From assembly GCA_033439255.1 (NCBI GenBank), contig CM065885.1:62001-126000 (forward strand): DNA of 64,000 bases, given 5' to 3'. The position numbers and the translations under genes were made by a program. This document shows, piece by piece, positions 11,413 to 23,400 of this stretch. Origin of the DNA: Hericium rajendrae. Taxonomy: Eukaryota > Basidiomycota > Agaricomycetes > Russulales > Hericiaceae. The notes beneath the pieces are model-generated. The model was not told where the DNA came from and did no database searches. It saw only the letters and a list, made by a program, of their open reading frames with translations. Position 1 is the stretch's first letter; every line of letters starts with the position of its first letter.

Positions 11413-14400
11413 TCATCGGAACTCTTTCGGATGGTTGTGTTGATGTCTTCTTTGCTTCACCCGCTCGCCAGCCAGCTTGGTGATCGAGTTCAGAAGGTCC
11501 CCACGTCGTAGAGGCTCTGCACAACGTTTAGTAAGGCATGCTGGATTATGACGTCAGGAAGATACGCACTGGTTATATGATCATCCTATGAAACGATTCA
11601 GCAAATTAGAAGGAACGATACGACGTAAAGTGAGGTTTACTCACCATGCCTGCATCAAGACACCTTTCTCTATCACCAATCACTGTGCAGGAGATGCGTT
11701 AACCGATGCACCTCATTAAACATCGATGAAAGAACGTACTTGCGTGCGCTGTAAGCGCAATGATCGGGGTTGGTGTCAGGTTATTATGCATCTCGTATGC
11801 ACGTATGAGCTCGGTCGCCTCCATGCCGCCCATGAACGGCATAGACACATCCATCTGCGCCCACGTCAGAACGCGGAGACAGACACAGGAAGTACACGCG
11901 ACGCACGAGAATGATATCAAACGGTCTATTCCGCTGGACGCGCGCCTTGAAGGCGTCTACTGCCAACGACCCGTTTTCTGCGATCTCTACCGAGTGGCCG
12001 TATTTTTCGAGGATCTTCACAGCTAGCTTCTGATTGACCAAGTTGTCCTCGGCAAGCAGAATGTCGAACGTGATGTCATTCGTTGCCGCCGCAGGGCTGA
12101 CGGTGCTCGACTCTAGGGCGGATATCAGTGCAGATGCGAGGTCCTGTGCAGTGACTGGTGTCGTGACTTCGGAGCTGATACTGTTGTCCAAGCACCATTT
12201 AACTAGAGACGGATTAATAACGGCGCGTCAAATTTTCAGCAAAGCACGTACGATTCAAGCGGGGAAGATTCTGCGTGAAGTGGATGCGTCAGACAAAGCA
12301 TAAGGGTAGGGTCACCGGCAAGACTCACAGGTGCAAGAAGGACGATGGGGATATACCGCAGATGCTCATATTCGCGCATGGTCTCGGTCTATGTGCGACG
12401 AGTCAGCGAGCACGCCGCGCCCAAGATGAAATACCAGACGTACCACCTGTAGCGAGTCCACGACGATGGTATCAATATGCGGACACGACGCCTTGTCCGC
12501 GACCTCCAGCGCATCATGCACAACGTACGGGCGCAGACCAAGCTCCTGGATGCGATCCACGACCCCGGTCCGATCGTGTAGGGTATCGACGAACAGAATA
12601 TTGCGGTTTGCGAATGGCGCCATCTTCGTGAGCGTCGCGTCCATCGACATGTGCCCGATCTGCGACGTGATGGTGAAGAAGAACTTGGAGCCCTTGCTGA
12701 CCTCGCTCTCCACCCACATATTACCTTGCATGAGGAAGACCAGGCGTTTCGAGATGGATAGACCGAGACCCGTGCCGCCGTACTCCTGTCGATAAAAAGG
12801 GACGTCAGCACTAGACTTCGCGGTGACGTTAGTCCTCGACCAGCTCACCCTCGTCGTCGACCCGTCTGCCTGGGCGAACGTATCGAAAATCAGATTCAGC
12901 TTGTCCTTCGCAATGCCGATACCAGTATCCGTGACGCAGAACTCGAGCGTGACGCTCGAATCGTCAAGCGCGAGTAGACGGCAGCTAAGCGCGACATGGC
13001 CCTTCTTCGACACCTTCGAGGGCGTGAACTTGATCGCGTTCCCGACCAAGTTCGTGATAACTTGTCTTAGTCGGAGCGAGTCGCCGATGAGCTGGTCGGG
13101 AATGTCGGGGTCGACGTCGTAGGTGAGGTCCAGGTTGTTCTGCGACGCGCGCACCACTAGCGTTTTGAGGATGCCAAAGACGGTCTGGCGGAACGAGAAG
13201 GATACCTGCTCCATCGTCATACGACCAGCCTCAACTACGTGCTAGTCAACTACCTGCGGACGTGGCAAGGGAGAAATACCACGCACTCTTCGAGATATCC
13301 AAGATATCATCAATGATCAACAGTAGTGACCTTGCCAAGCTGTGCACTAGCAGCAAGCTCTCGCGCTGCGATCGATTAAGGTCACTGTCTAGCGTGAGCT
13401 CCGTCATGCCGATGATACCGTTCATGGGCGTCCTGGCAGCCAGTCAGCCTAGTCCTTCACCAGAATAAAAAGGAAGACATACCTAATCTCGTGCGACATG
13501 TTCGCCAAGAACTCAGACTTGCTCCTGTTCGCCAACTCGGCCGCCTCCCTTGCAGCGGTGTTCTTCTGGATACTGTCCCGCAAGTTGAACACCATCTGAT
13601 TGATCTGGGTCTTCAACGAGTCCATTTCCCCGCTCGCCTCGACCGTGATGAAGCGCGTGAAGTCGCCGTCCATAGCTGCCGCGGAGATCTGCGCGAAGCC
13701 GCGCACTTGTGTCGTTAAGTTGCCGGCCATCGTGTTCACAGACATGCTGTAAATGGAACATAAGCGATGAAAAGAACATGGCGAAGCAGAAACACGTACG
13801 TAATTTCCTGCCAGATGCCTTGGACGTTTCCAACCTCGGCTTGGACGCCTAGCTTGCCCTCGGTGCCGACTTCCCTCGCGACCTTCTTCACCTCGGATGC
13901 GAAGATAGCCAACTGGTCAATCATGTCGTTGATCGTGTTCACTAGGTCCAGCATCTCTCCGGAGACGGATACCCCTGTGACTTTCTGGAGTCAAGTCACC
14001 GCGAGCGACGGCCGTCTATATGCGACATCGCGATATCAGATAAGGAGAGAAGCAAGAAGATACGGGGGAACATACGGTTGCAACAGCGATAGTCCGGACT
14101 TGTAAGGTCAACTGCGCATATATTGCGTATCAGTGAGTGAATCTCGAGCAGAACGGTGATAGCTAACGTTAGCAGCCATAACGTTGACATTGTCCGTCAA
14201 GTCCTTCCACGTTCCGCTGACATTCGTGACGTTCGCCTGCCCGCCCAAGCGGCCCTCCGTCCCGACCTCTCTTGCAACGCGCGTCACCTCGTCGGCGAAC
14301 ACGCTCAGACTCTCCGTCATTCCGTTCACAGTCTCCTTCAAGTCGAGCATCTCACCGCGGACATCCACCTCGATCTTCTTCTGCAAGTCGCCGTTCGCGA

Positions 14401-16599
14401 CAGCCTTGGTCACCTCCGCGATCGAGCGCACCTGGTTCGTCAAGTTCATGGCCATCAGATTGACGTTGTCGGCCAAGACCTGTGTCCGCGCGTGAGTATT
14501 CATCATCGCCCAATCGAGCGCGGAATGCATACCTTCCACATGCCTTGCACATCGGGCACAAAGGCTTGACCACCCAAGATGCCCTCTGTTCCGACCTCCA
14601 ATGATACTCGCGTGACCTCGTTGGCCAAGGTGCTCAGCTGGGCCACCATGGAATTGACGGTCATCTTCAAGTCCAGCATCTCACCCTGCACATCGACGAT
14701 GACGGTCCGGCTAAGGTCGCCCAACGCGACGGCCTTTGTGACCTCGGAGATGGAGCGCACCTGGTCGGTCAAGTTCGATGCCATTTTCTGGGCAACATCG
14801 TATCTCAGCCGGAGCGAACAAGTTGTACAATTGGATACTCACGTTGACATTCCTCGTCAAGTCGGCCCACGTTCCCTGTACCCCTTCGACTCGGGCCTGG
14901 CCCCCCAAGATACCCTGTGTGCCGACCTCCAAAGCGACGCGTGTGACCTCGGACGCGAACGCGCTCAGCTGGTCCACCATGGAATTCACCGTCGTCTTCA
15001 ACGTCGCCATCTCGCCCTCAACCTGGATCTCGATCTTGCGCGTCAAGTCACCCTTCGCGACGGCAGTCGTCACCGTCGCAATCGAGCGCACCTGGTCCGT
15101 CAAAGACGAACACATCCGATTGACCTGCGGGGCCTGTCAGAAGCCTGCAAGCGTGGAGAAGAGGGATGCCTACATTGCGCGTCAACTCTAGCCAAACGCC
15201 TTCTACATCCGGAACGTGCGCCTGTCCTCCCAAATACCTTGCGAACCAACCTCCAACGTTACCCGTGTGACCTCTCCCGCTAGCGCCCGTAGTCTGACCA
15301 CCATTCCGTTAACCGTGTTTTTCAAGTCGAGTATTTCACCGCGTGCGTCCACATCTATTTGTTTCGACAAATCGCCCAAGGCGACGGCCTTGGTGACACG
15401 CGCGATGCTGCGCACTTGATTCGTCAAGTTTGCAGCCAACTTGTTTACGACACCGGTCAACTCGCGCCAGGTGCCCTCAACGTCGAGCACCAGCGCTTGT
15501 CCGCCCAATTTGCTGCAAGACAAAGACAGACGTAATGAGCAGCGGCGCGGCGCGCAGACGGGCATACGCACCCCTCGGTTCCGACCTCCTGGCTGACGCG
15601 GGTCACCTCTTTCGCGAACTGGCCCAGCTTGTCCACCATCGTGTTGATGACGTCCTTCAGTTGCACCATCACGACGCCCTGCACGGGCACGGTGATCTTC
15701 TGCGACAAGTCGCCGCGCGCCACGGCATTACAAACCCTTGCGACGTCCTGCACCTGGGCCTTTAGCAGGCGTAGTTCCTCGACAGCGCTCATACCGCTTT
15801 CGAACGCCGCGGCCGCAAGAGGGCCCGGAGGCACTACGAGCGGGGATCCGGACGGCGACCCGGCGAACGTGGACGAAACCTTGCTCATCGTAAGCGTGTC
15901 GGTGATGGCTTTTCCGCACGTCGGGCACATGACGTGGTCCGCATGGGACGTGGGCGGGGCAGACATCGAGACACCTTGCGTCGTGGAGTAGTTGCGCATG
16001 AACATCTTAGAGGCGTCGAGCGAGGATGGGAGGCCATCGAGCGAGATCGTCATGGGCGAGGGCGTGCGGCCGACACCGGTCGCACGATGGGACGGATCCG
16101 ACGGAGCGTCGGCCATCGGGATGTCGTGGTGTTCGGTGGCGCCCTCCTCGGCGGGGGTCGGGTTGTACGGCGGGAAAAAAGACGGGGCGGACGAGCTGTG
16201 CTGCATGGGCGTTGCGCCGGACGAGCGAGTGCTTGTGGGCGACACTCCGGCGGGTATGGGAAGGGGAGGGGTGCGAGTTACCTCGCCGAGAACGGCAGAT
16301 GGGCCGGGCGATGCGGAAGAAGACGAGCTTGCGGGGCCACTGGGAGTGTCACCTACGCTGCGGCGCTTCTTGGTGTCAGGCCCGCAGTCCTCCTTTGCCT
16401 TGATAGAGGCAAGCATTTCTTCAGCGGTGTACATCCTGCGCGCCATGGCACCGAGGGCGCGGAGGATGCTGTCTGTCTGCCAGTCCGATGGGCCATCGTA
16501 ACGCGGCACGGGAGCAGGGAACGGCCCGAGCTCGTAAATGGACAGAACAGCGACGAGATGAGATAGGAACGGGTCCGATTTCTGTGCGGTTGTGGTCAT
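11413..16599 (-). CDS. nik1: Group III hybrid histidine kinase (Nik1/Os-1 type), two frameshifts
   Basis: Eighteen exons run from ATG 16599 to the stop at 11413. From the start: 15572-16599, 15174-15512, 14843-15124, 14533-14787, 14168-14479, 14076-14111, 13800-14015, 13483-13746, 13287-13432, 12849-13234, 12447-12785, 12329-12388, 12252-12270, 11907-12202, 11740-11854, 11645-11682, 11570-11585, 11413-11516. Seven HAMP repeats (each with ..AVA.GDL..) are followed by HisKA (SHEIRTPMNG), HATPase_c ([21 protein letters not shown]) and a receiver domain (LLAEDN, MDVSMP, LTAHA, ITKPL). This cytosolic sensor feeds the HOG osmostress pathway and is the target of dicarboximide and phenylpyrrole fungicides. 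One base is missing near 15236 and one is extra near 13988; correcting both gives about 1416 residues. The rest is so well conserved that assembly error is a live alternative. Exons of 16 and 19 nt occur near the C-terminus. Confidence 0.9.
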
Positions 16600-18073
16600 C
16601 GTCGTTGACGACGACGGGGAGGTGGTGGAGGGAGAAGGGGAGAGGAACGCAGATGACGGGCACCAAGGGCGGTCACGCTCTAAATACATTCGGCCCGCAC
16701 GTGCCTGCCTCTCCTCTTTTTGCGTAAAGTCATCTCCCAACCGCTAACAATCCTTCGTTACACTGAAAATATTTGCTCCACTCCATTCCATTTCCAGCGA
16801 CCATTATTTCTGCTGCTCACTTGGCAGATCTCTTCAATCGACCGAAGCTTGTTGTCCCCGCTTTCAACCCGCTAAGAAAAGACTTCGCTCGTTCCTTCGG
16901 TCCGAGTCGACGACCCTGGGAACTTCGTAGCTTACTTATTGTTGCTCTCAAATTGAAACAGGGCACTCATGTCCGTGCAACGCACACATCAAAATGGAAC
17001 CACGTCGGACGCTCGACATGTCGCAGACACGATCAGCAGCATTCTCAGCAACGCATGATTTCTTTTGTTCGTGGTTAGGTGGAAGTTTTCGCTCTAAAAA
17101 ACGTAATGGTACAAGACTCGGCGTGTGTCATGCTCCTGCAGTCTAGTCTGGGCAGCCCACACCGAACGAATGAAGGCCTTTGATGAACGGTCGAGAACGC
17201 GCGACAATGGGAAGGGCTCTGAGCGTATACAGCTACGCGGATCGCAGGACGCGAATCCGGGCGCGCCTTTGACACACCGCTGGTACGATGGCCTAAACCC
17301 GCGCATCCAGCTTGACGAAAGCCTAGAATCCCGCACTGCCATGCCCATGCCCATGCGAACTGAGCACGCAAAGGAGATAATTAGACCAGGGTGTCCCACT
17401 GAGCATAAGGGGGATACATAACGTGGTCACGCTGAGCTAGACAAGCCCCATCTTGGCAGAGGCGTCCCGTTCTCGACGTCTGGGAGGATCACGAGGCCGC
17501 TTGACGTGTCAGCACTTGAACGCCTCCTGCAACATGCGACTGCGCACCCAAAAGGGGGTCGCCCCAGTGACTGAGCTGCGTTTCAGAGGCCTTACGAAAT
17601 GAATGTATACTTACCCCACATCGGTAGCTCTGCTGCGTTGCCAATCAGAAGTCATGGGGCCACCCGCGTTGACAGAATCCAACTATACTTGCGTCCCAAC
17701 AGCACTGATCCTCGAAGTCGGCGAGGACAACTGCCTGCACCGCTAGCGATGCACCTTGTTGTACTCGCTCCATCGGCTACGCAGCTGATATCCTCTGCCG
17801 CACGGCGATCCTTGTGACACCGCTGGAGAAGTTGAACCTGCATCGCCGTGCATTGCTATGCCGACGTCCGTGGCCGGTTCGAATTTGCGATCCAGCGAGC
17901 GTGGAGAGTCGAGCACAATGCGCCGTACGGTATATGGAACGTGCGCTACGGCGTCCCAACGCCCTGGGCAGGATCCGAAGATAAGACCGCCACAGGTCTA
18001 TTCAATTTCTCAGCCTGGAAGATCTTGTCGCAACATGCGCAAACAAAGATGATAACAGGCCGATCGCAATCGA
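16600..18073. other. Divergent upstream region, no gene
   Basis: This 1.5-kb interval separates the start of the minus-strand histidine kinase from the plus-strand metallothionein and presumably contains both promoters. No exon pair with credible splice sites and protein-like composition was found. Confidence 0.5.
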
Positions 18074-18079
18074 TATAAA
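18074..18079 (+). promoter_or_regulatory. TATA box of the metallothionein gene
   Basis: TATAAA lies 95 nt upstream of the metallothionein ATG, and the leader between is CA-rich, as in highly expressed fungal genes. I could not identify a copper-responsive element by eye. Confidence 0.55.
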
Positions 18080-18173
18080 GATCCGCCGTCTCGCCTGTCC
18101 TCATCCACAACCACCTAGCAACCTCCCACTCACAACCAAGTACCACTCACCTACCACACCTTTGTTGAACGCT

Positions 18174-18378
18174 ATGTCCACCGTGAGTCCTCCCGCTCGT
18201 CTGCCGCGCCGCCGTCCTGACGCGATCCCCGCTTCAGACCACCCAAGTCATCGTCGACCAGGCCTGCGGGTCCACCAGCTGCGGCTGCGGCGCTACGTAC
18301 GTTGCTCCCGTCGTCTTCAGGACCGCGTTCTGACAGCCCTGCAGCTGCGCCTGCAAGCCCGGCGAGTGCAAGTGCTAA
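18174..18378 (+). CDS. Small seven-cysteine metallothionein
   Basis: Three small exons (18174-18182, 18238-18296, 18345-18378) joined by 55- and 48-nt GT-AG introns encode 33 residues. Cysteines sit at 13, 18, 20, 24, 26, 31 and 33, giving C-X-C pairs (CGC, CAC, CKC). This is the fungal Cu-metallothionein pattern known from Agaricus and Neurospora. It would bind Cu(I) or other soft metals in the cytosol. The first exon holds only nine bases (Met-Ser-Thr), so the gene is invisible to simple ORF scans. The second acceptor is chosen because it alone keeps frame and restores the canonical CGCG.TCACKPG.C core; a nearby upstream acceptor breaks the frame. Confidence 0.88.
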
Positions 18379-19403
18379 GCGCTAGCCGTCGGACCGCCGC
18401 CGTACCCACTTATGAACTCTTGCTGTACGATGTACTGTTGATGTAGGCAAGGAGGACGGAAGGAATGTACCTGTTTTATGTGCACATATCGTGGCTCCCG
18501 CCGGGCCTAGGGCTTGAGCTTGCGCTCGAGCTTGAGTTCCGATAGTTGTAAGTCAAGTAGAATGCCCCGAAAATGCGGGTAGCGATGGCCCGTTCGACGC
18601 CGCCTTGCTTGGCTTCCGCCCCGGCCACGGTTGTGACCTGCAAAAGATCGATGGCCAGATAAGTATGTCGGTCAACGCCGATAGGTACAACGTGCGTGCC
18701 TTGTACCCCACGGCCATAGATTCTCTCTGAATGAAGCATGTCAGCATGACCGCAACAGCGCTCACCGTCGACTTGCAGAGAACCACGCTCGGTAGAAGTA
18801 CTTACTTACACGTCGTCGACAACTCATCTGTGGAACCCTATGCCGGATCTAATCGCGGCCGAGCGATGTTGTCCGTATGACTCTCGGATTGGCGTCTCCG
18901 TACGTTCAACAGCGTTGATGCTCCAACCAATGGCACTCGCTCCTTGACTCACAGACAGATATCCGCGTGAGCAGCTGCCGCTTGTGTATCCGCGTCAATC
19001 CGTTCAATGGATGGGAGCCGAAGCGCAAGGATGTCAGAGCCCGGCATGGGCAGGCGAAGAACTACTCACTCATAGTTGTCAAAGCCAGTCCGTGGGTAGA
19101 AGCTGGGACGAAAGAGGTCTAGCGAGGCGTGCTTTGTGGCGTCTTCGGAGGCAGTGGGATAAGTATACCGCCAGCTAAGTATACCACCTGGTGAATCAGA
19201 CGGGGTACTCTCATATGAGTGACTATTTGGCTGTAGGCTGTAGCGCGACTCACCCTGACAGTTGACCCGAGGTCGCGGTGTTAGGCACTCCGCTGCAGAG
19301 AGCGCGCCGCGGCGATGATCGAACTTGGCCCAGGTGACGGGTGTTACAGGGGCTCGGACGTGACGAACGCAACTTGAACCTTACCAAATCAGCATCCCCA
19401 CCA
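18379..19403. other. Spacer, no gene
   Basis: This lies between the metallothionein stop and the P-loop gene. Small frames on both strands (for example 18476-18786) show no domain or splice structure. Confidence 0.5.
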
Positions 19404-22400
19404 ATGCTACCAGTCGAAGGCAACACCATGTATCATGAGGTTCTTGAAGACGATATATCCGAGGCCGACCATGCCCGTATGGACAAGTTGGTCATGGCGG
19501 ATTGTCGTGATGCTATCACAACGAGGTCACTGTCTCGGGAACTCAAGTCAATTCTCATCCTGAAAAGCGTTATTAAACATTCTCCAGACACCCTCGATTC
19601 TCTTTATAACGACAACATTAAAGTTCTTGATCTGTTTGAAAGGTATCCAAGCCTGATGAATGACTTATGTTCGGCTTTTGAGAAGGAAGACTTCCGCCCA
19701 ATTCGCAAACTGAGTATGTCTTTATCTCGTTTGCTCCTCCTTCCACTTACGAGCTGTAACTTAGACATATTACGGACCAAGGTGCAGAGTTGCAATAGTG
19801 AGTCTCGTCATGATCTCGTCGATAATTACCGATCGTTATCAGGCGGGCTGCCCAGGGACAGCGACCATCAAGTCCTGGATGAAACTACGAGAGGTAAAAG
19901 CCATTCACATCTCATCTTCTGCTTTGTGCTCATTTTTATGTACTAGCTACGGTACAATCATGGAAAATGAACTATCAGGGCGGCACCGTCGCCGTATTAA
20001 TGAACACCATTCGCGATTACCTTCGGGCTAATAACCATTATGCCCGCCACTTTTCCTTCGTACAGTCATCTGGTACGGGCAAGTCGCGGATGATTGACGA
20101 GCTGGCAAAGACTTTGATTTCCATCCCTGTCAACTTGGCAGCCAAAAGTGCAAACGGTGACACAGTTTTCTCAATGTGATTTTGCGCTGCTTATTATAAC
20201 CCATAGCATTCCCACCGGGTGACAGGCAAGTGCGAGTGTGGCTCGGTTTGGATTCATACGAACAGTCAGATCGAGATGCATCATCCTTGAGGCTCCACGC
20301 CTACCTCTATGCTGTGCTCACAACCACGCTTGTAAATTTGAAAGACATCGCCCGTAATGGTAAGGAACTCCTTCCTTTCAGCCGAGGCATTGTTGACGAT
20401 GAACAGAGAGTATATCTACCCTCACGGAGGATGCCCCCTATGACGTTGTGAAACGTCGCTCACGTGAACTGGCAACGAGTTTTCATGACCATATGGCGAA
20501 GGATATGACATTCGAGTTGCACGGCCCATTCCGTGACGGCTTCTATAAGAGTGTCCTTGGACTAGCAAATAAGGTCATTTTTCCCCAGCAGTCCAATCTT
20601 ACCTCCTGTCAAGCTGATGCCACATTCTATTCTCAGTTTGTATCGAAGGCAAAGCGTACTCATGCAGGTAGCTCAAACTATGTGCTGGAGGGTCAGTCTC
20701 TCTGTCGAGATATCATGATGAAATTCTCATAATGACGACAGATACTGAACATGGAAGTCCATTATGCTCGGTCGACGTTCGCTCCGCTGCCAAAGATTTG
20801 CTTGAATTCATCGACCCACATTACGAAGATCAAAGCTACAAGAACCCACTTCTCCTCTTATCCTTCGATGAGTCGCATGATTTCACTTCAGTGTCTGGCA
20901 ATCAGCATTGGTCTCTTTTTTCTGAATTCCAGTGCGTACTGCGGCACATCCGAGATCTTCCCATCTTCTCCGTCTTTCTTTCCACTGGAGGGACATTCCA
21001 CCTCTTCTCCCCTCATACGGATGACTCGTCGTCCAATCGGCTGCAGACTGTAAAATTGAATATCTTTCCGCCTGTCACCGAGACTGGCTTCAACGAACTG
21101 GCCCTGAAGGTCCGCGGTGACGGCTCTTGGTCATTAGAGCAAGTCGTGACCGATGAATTTATCGCGCACCTAGGTCGTCCTCTGTACGTCTTTCTCCTAT
21201 AAATATCTGGATGCACAGTTTCTGATTGCATCAATAGCTTTGCATCACGTTATGATGTGGGCGACACAAGTGTTCGAAACTCCATAGTCAACTTTGCAGC
21301 CCAGAAGCTGATGGGTACCAGCAGAAGTTTTGGGGTGCTCTCACCTGCCCAGGAGCTCGCCTGTCTTGCTGTACGATTGCCTCTGGAGTTCCGTGCTACC
21401 AGTTGGTCGACTCGTAGCATGGAACGTGAGCAGGTCGAGCGACACATGCGAATCTGTCTGGCCGCTACCGCCGGCTTCGAGGAGATGGTGACTGTCGCGG
21501 CATCAGAGCCTCTTCTCGCCGAGGCAGCCTTCATCACCATGCGTAGTAAGAAGTTGCCCGCCGCAACTGCTCTCGAGAACCATCTGGTCTCCTCCAATCT
21601 CAGCGTGGGTGAACGGGGCGAATTGATCGCGACACTGATCCTGCTGCTCGCCCGTGATGCCGCTGTCAGCCCCGTACAGGATTCCAGAATCGTTTCCGTC
21701 CTTGGTCTCCTCGCTGCCCTCTTTCACCCTGACGACTACGAAACCATATGCGAGGCGCGCCCCGCCAGATCCACCCACGGCGAGGCGACCAAATCCTTGA
21801 AGGATTCGTTTGCGAATGCCAAGATGTGGTTCAACCATTTCATCAAAGTGAACGACTTCGAGGTCGTCAACCAGGAGTATCTGTGGCGTCTTATCGTCCG
21901 CGGCGCGGCCGTCGTCTGTGCGAACAACATGCGAGGCTTCGACATCATCTTGCCCATCCTTTATCATGACTCCGTGCTACGTGCATGGAATGTCACTGCG
22001 ATCCTCATCCAGGTGAAGAACGACAGGAGCTACACGGCGAATGTGACACACAGTCTCTTCACCGCCATGAATCCCCGTCGCACCGGCGTCTTTGCCCAGG
22101 GCGCCACGGTGCTGCCTATCATCCGCATCGTCTTTGCGCTCGCTGCGAAGGACCCAGGGGTCACTGCTGTCCAAAAATCTCAGCGTGTCGCGCAGCCGGA
22201 CACGTACACTGCATACGACATCTGGTGTGCAGGGTGCACACACACGACGTTCGCGGTCATCCACCGAAACGAAGACGGGGTGTACCAGTCGCTGCTGGAG
22301 CGTTCACAGGCGATCTTTGACGTTTATGAGGTGAAGGACCGGCATGCAGAAGTGAGCACAAACAACACCGAGCGGCCCCAGATCCGGCGCAATATGTGTC

Positions 22401-22528
22401 CTGCGAGCGAGAAGAACAGCTCTCACTGGGAGAAGTTCATCGAAGGTGGCTTGGACACACCGGTTGACGTGGTGGATGAGGCTGAAGTGGAGGACGTGAG
22501 CGACTCGGATGTGGAGATGTCTGGCTGA
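19404..22528 (+). CDS. P-loop NTPase of a basidiomycete-expanded family (Crinkler-like)
   Basis: Eight exons keep one frame: 19404-19713, 19765-19797, 19843-19893, 19947-20156, 20207-20359, 20407-20691, 20742-21183, 21238-22528, for 924 residues. A Walker A motif SSGTGKSR lies at about 172-179 and a Walker B-like LLLLSFDE at about 384-391. The C-terminal third is a helical region ending in an acidic tail (DEAEVEDVSDSDVEMSG). The FSFVQSSGTGKSR signature is typical of a multicopy Agaricomycete family often labelled Crinkler-like or hypothetical. The biological role is unknown. I chose ATG 19404; ATG 19431 is possible. The gene is intact. Its 3' flank carries copy B of the inverted repeat whose partner is 20 kb away. 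Confidence 0.8.
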
Positions 22529-22587
22529 ACAGTCGCCATTCACTGTCGTTATTCATTTTTTTGTTATGTAGGTGGGCGGGCCTGCTT

Positions 22588-22812
22588 GGCGGCCGCTAAG
22601 TACCGGTCGTTGCTGTGTGAAACCGTTCACGGCTCACTCTCGGACGAATTGTGTGTAGAACACATCCAGTGGCATAGTGTTGTGGACAATATTCGAGCCT
22701 CGAGATAGCCTATTATCAGATACGATCAGTAGTAGACACGAGTAGACACGAGAGCGGGTATCAAGCAACCAATTAATACAAGTACGCATTGCAGACATAG
22801 CACGCAACAGTC
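22588..22812 (+). repeat. Inverted dispersed repeat, copy B
   Basis: This is the partner of 1820-2087 in opposite orientation, starting 60 bases past the P-loop gene's stop codon. Identity is high in blocks. It lies where the 3' UTR of the P-loop gene or the adjoining DUF300 gene would be. Confidence 0.7.
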
Positions 22813-22876
22813 ACGGCGACGGCATCGCACACCCCATAATTACCTCTAGATCCGAAACCACGCTCCTCGCCCCCAC

Positions 22877-23367
22877 TCAGACCGCCCTTCCCATGCCCAT
22901 CCCGGGCGCGGGCGTAGGCGACGTCGAGCTGACGAACGACTGCGGCGACGCGACGCGCGCGGAGCCGGCGCCGCCTGGGGGCGACTGGTAAGGCCGCAGC
23001 CGGATATCGTCGTCGAAGCCCGCGCCGTACGCGTCCTCCTTGCCCCCCGCGCGGCTATATCCGCTCACGCCGAACGCCTGCCCAAAGTCCGCCCTCGCGT
23101 CGAGCGGCAGCGGCCCGTGCGTGTAAGGCTTCCCGCGGTAGTAGTCCACGTAGAACTTGACCGAGCCCACGATCTCCATGATAAAGTCGCCTGCGTGCGG
23201 TCAGCGAATGCGGGAGCACGATGGGAAAAGGCGCACTGATGTTGATGCTGTCCCAGAGCGGGCGCCAGATGCGCGTCGTGGCGCCGTCCTTCGTCGTGTA
23301 CTCGTTCCACGTGTACGCCCACATCATCAGCGCGCTGAAAATGATCATCTGCGCGCCCATCAGCCCC

Positions 23368-23400
<33 letters not shown>

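Noticed and set aside
20360-20406. Apparent frameshift in the P-loop gene
   Set aside because: A 47-nt intron with GTAAGG and AACAG restores the frame exactly.
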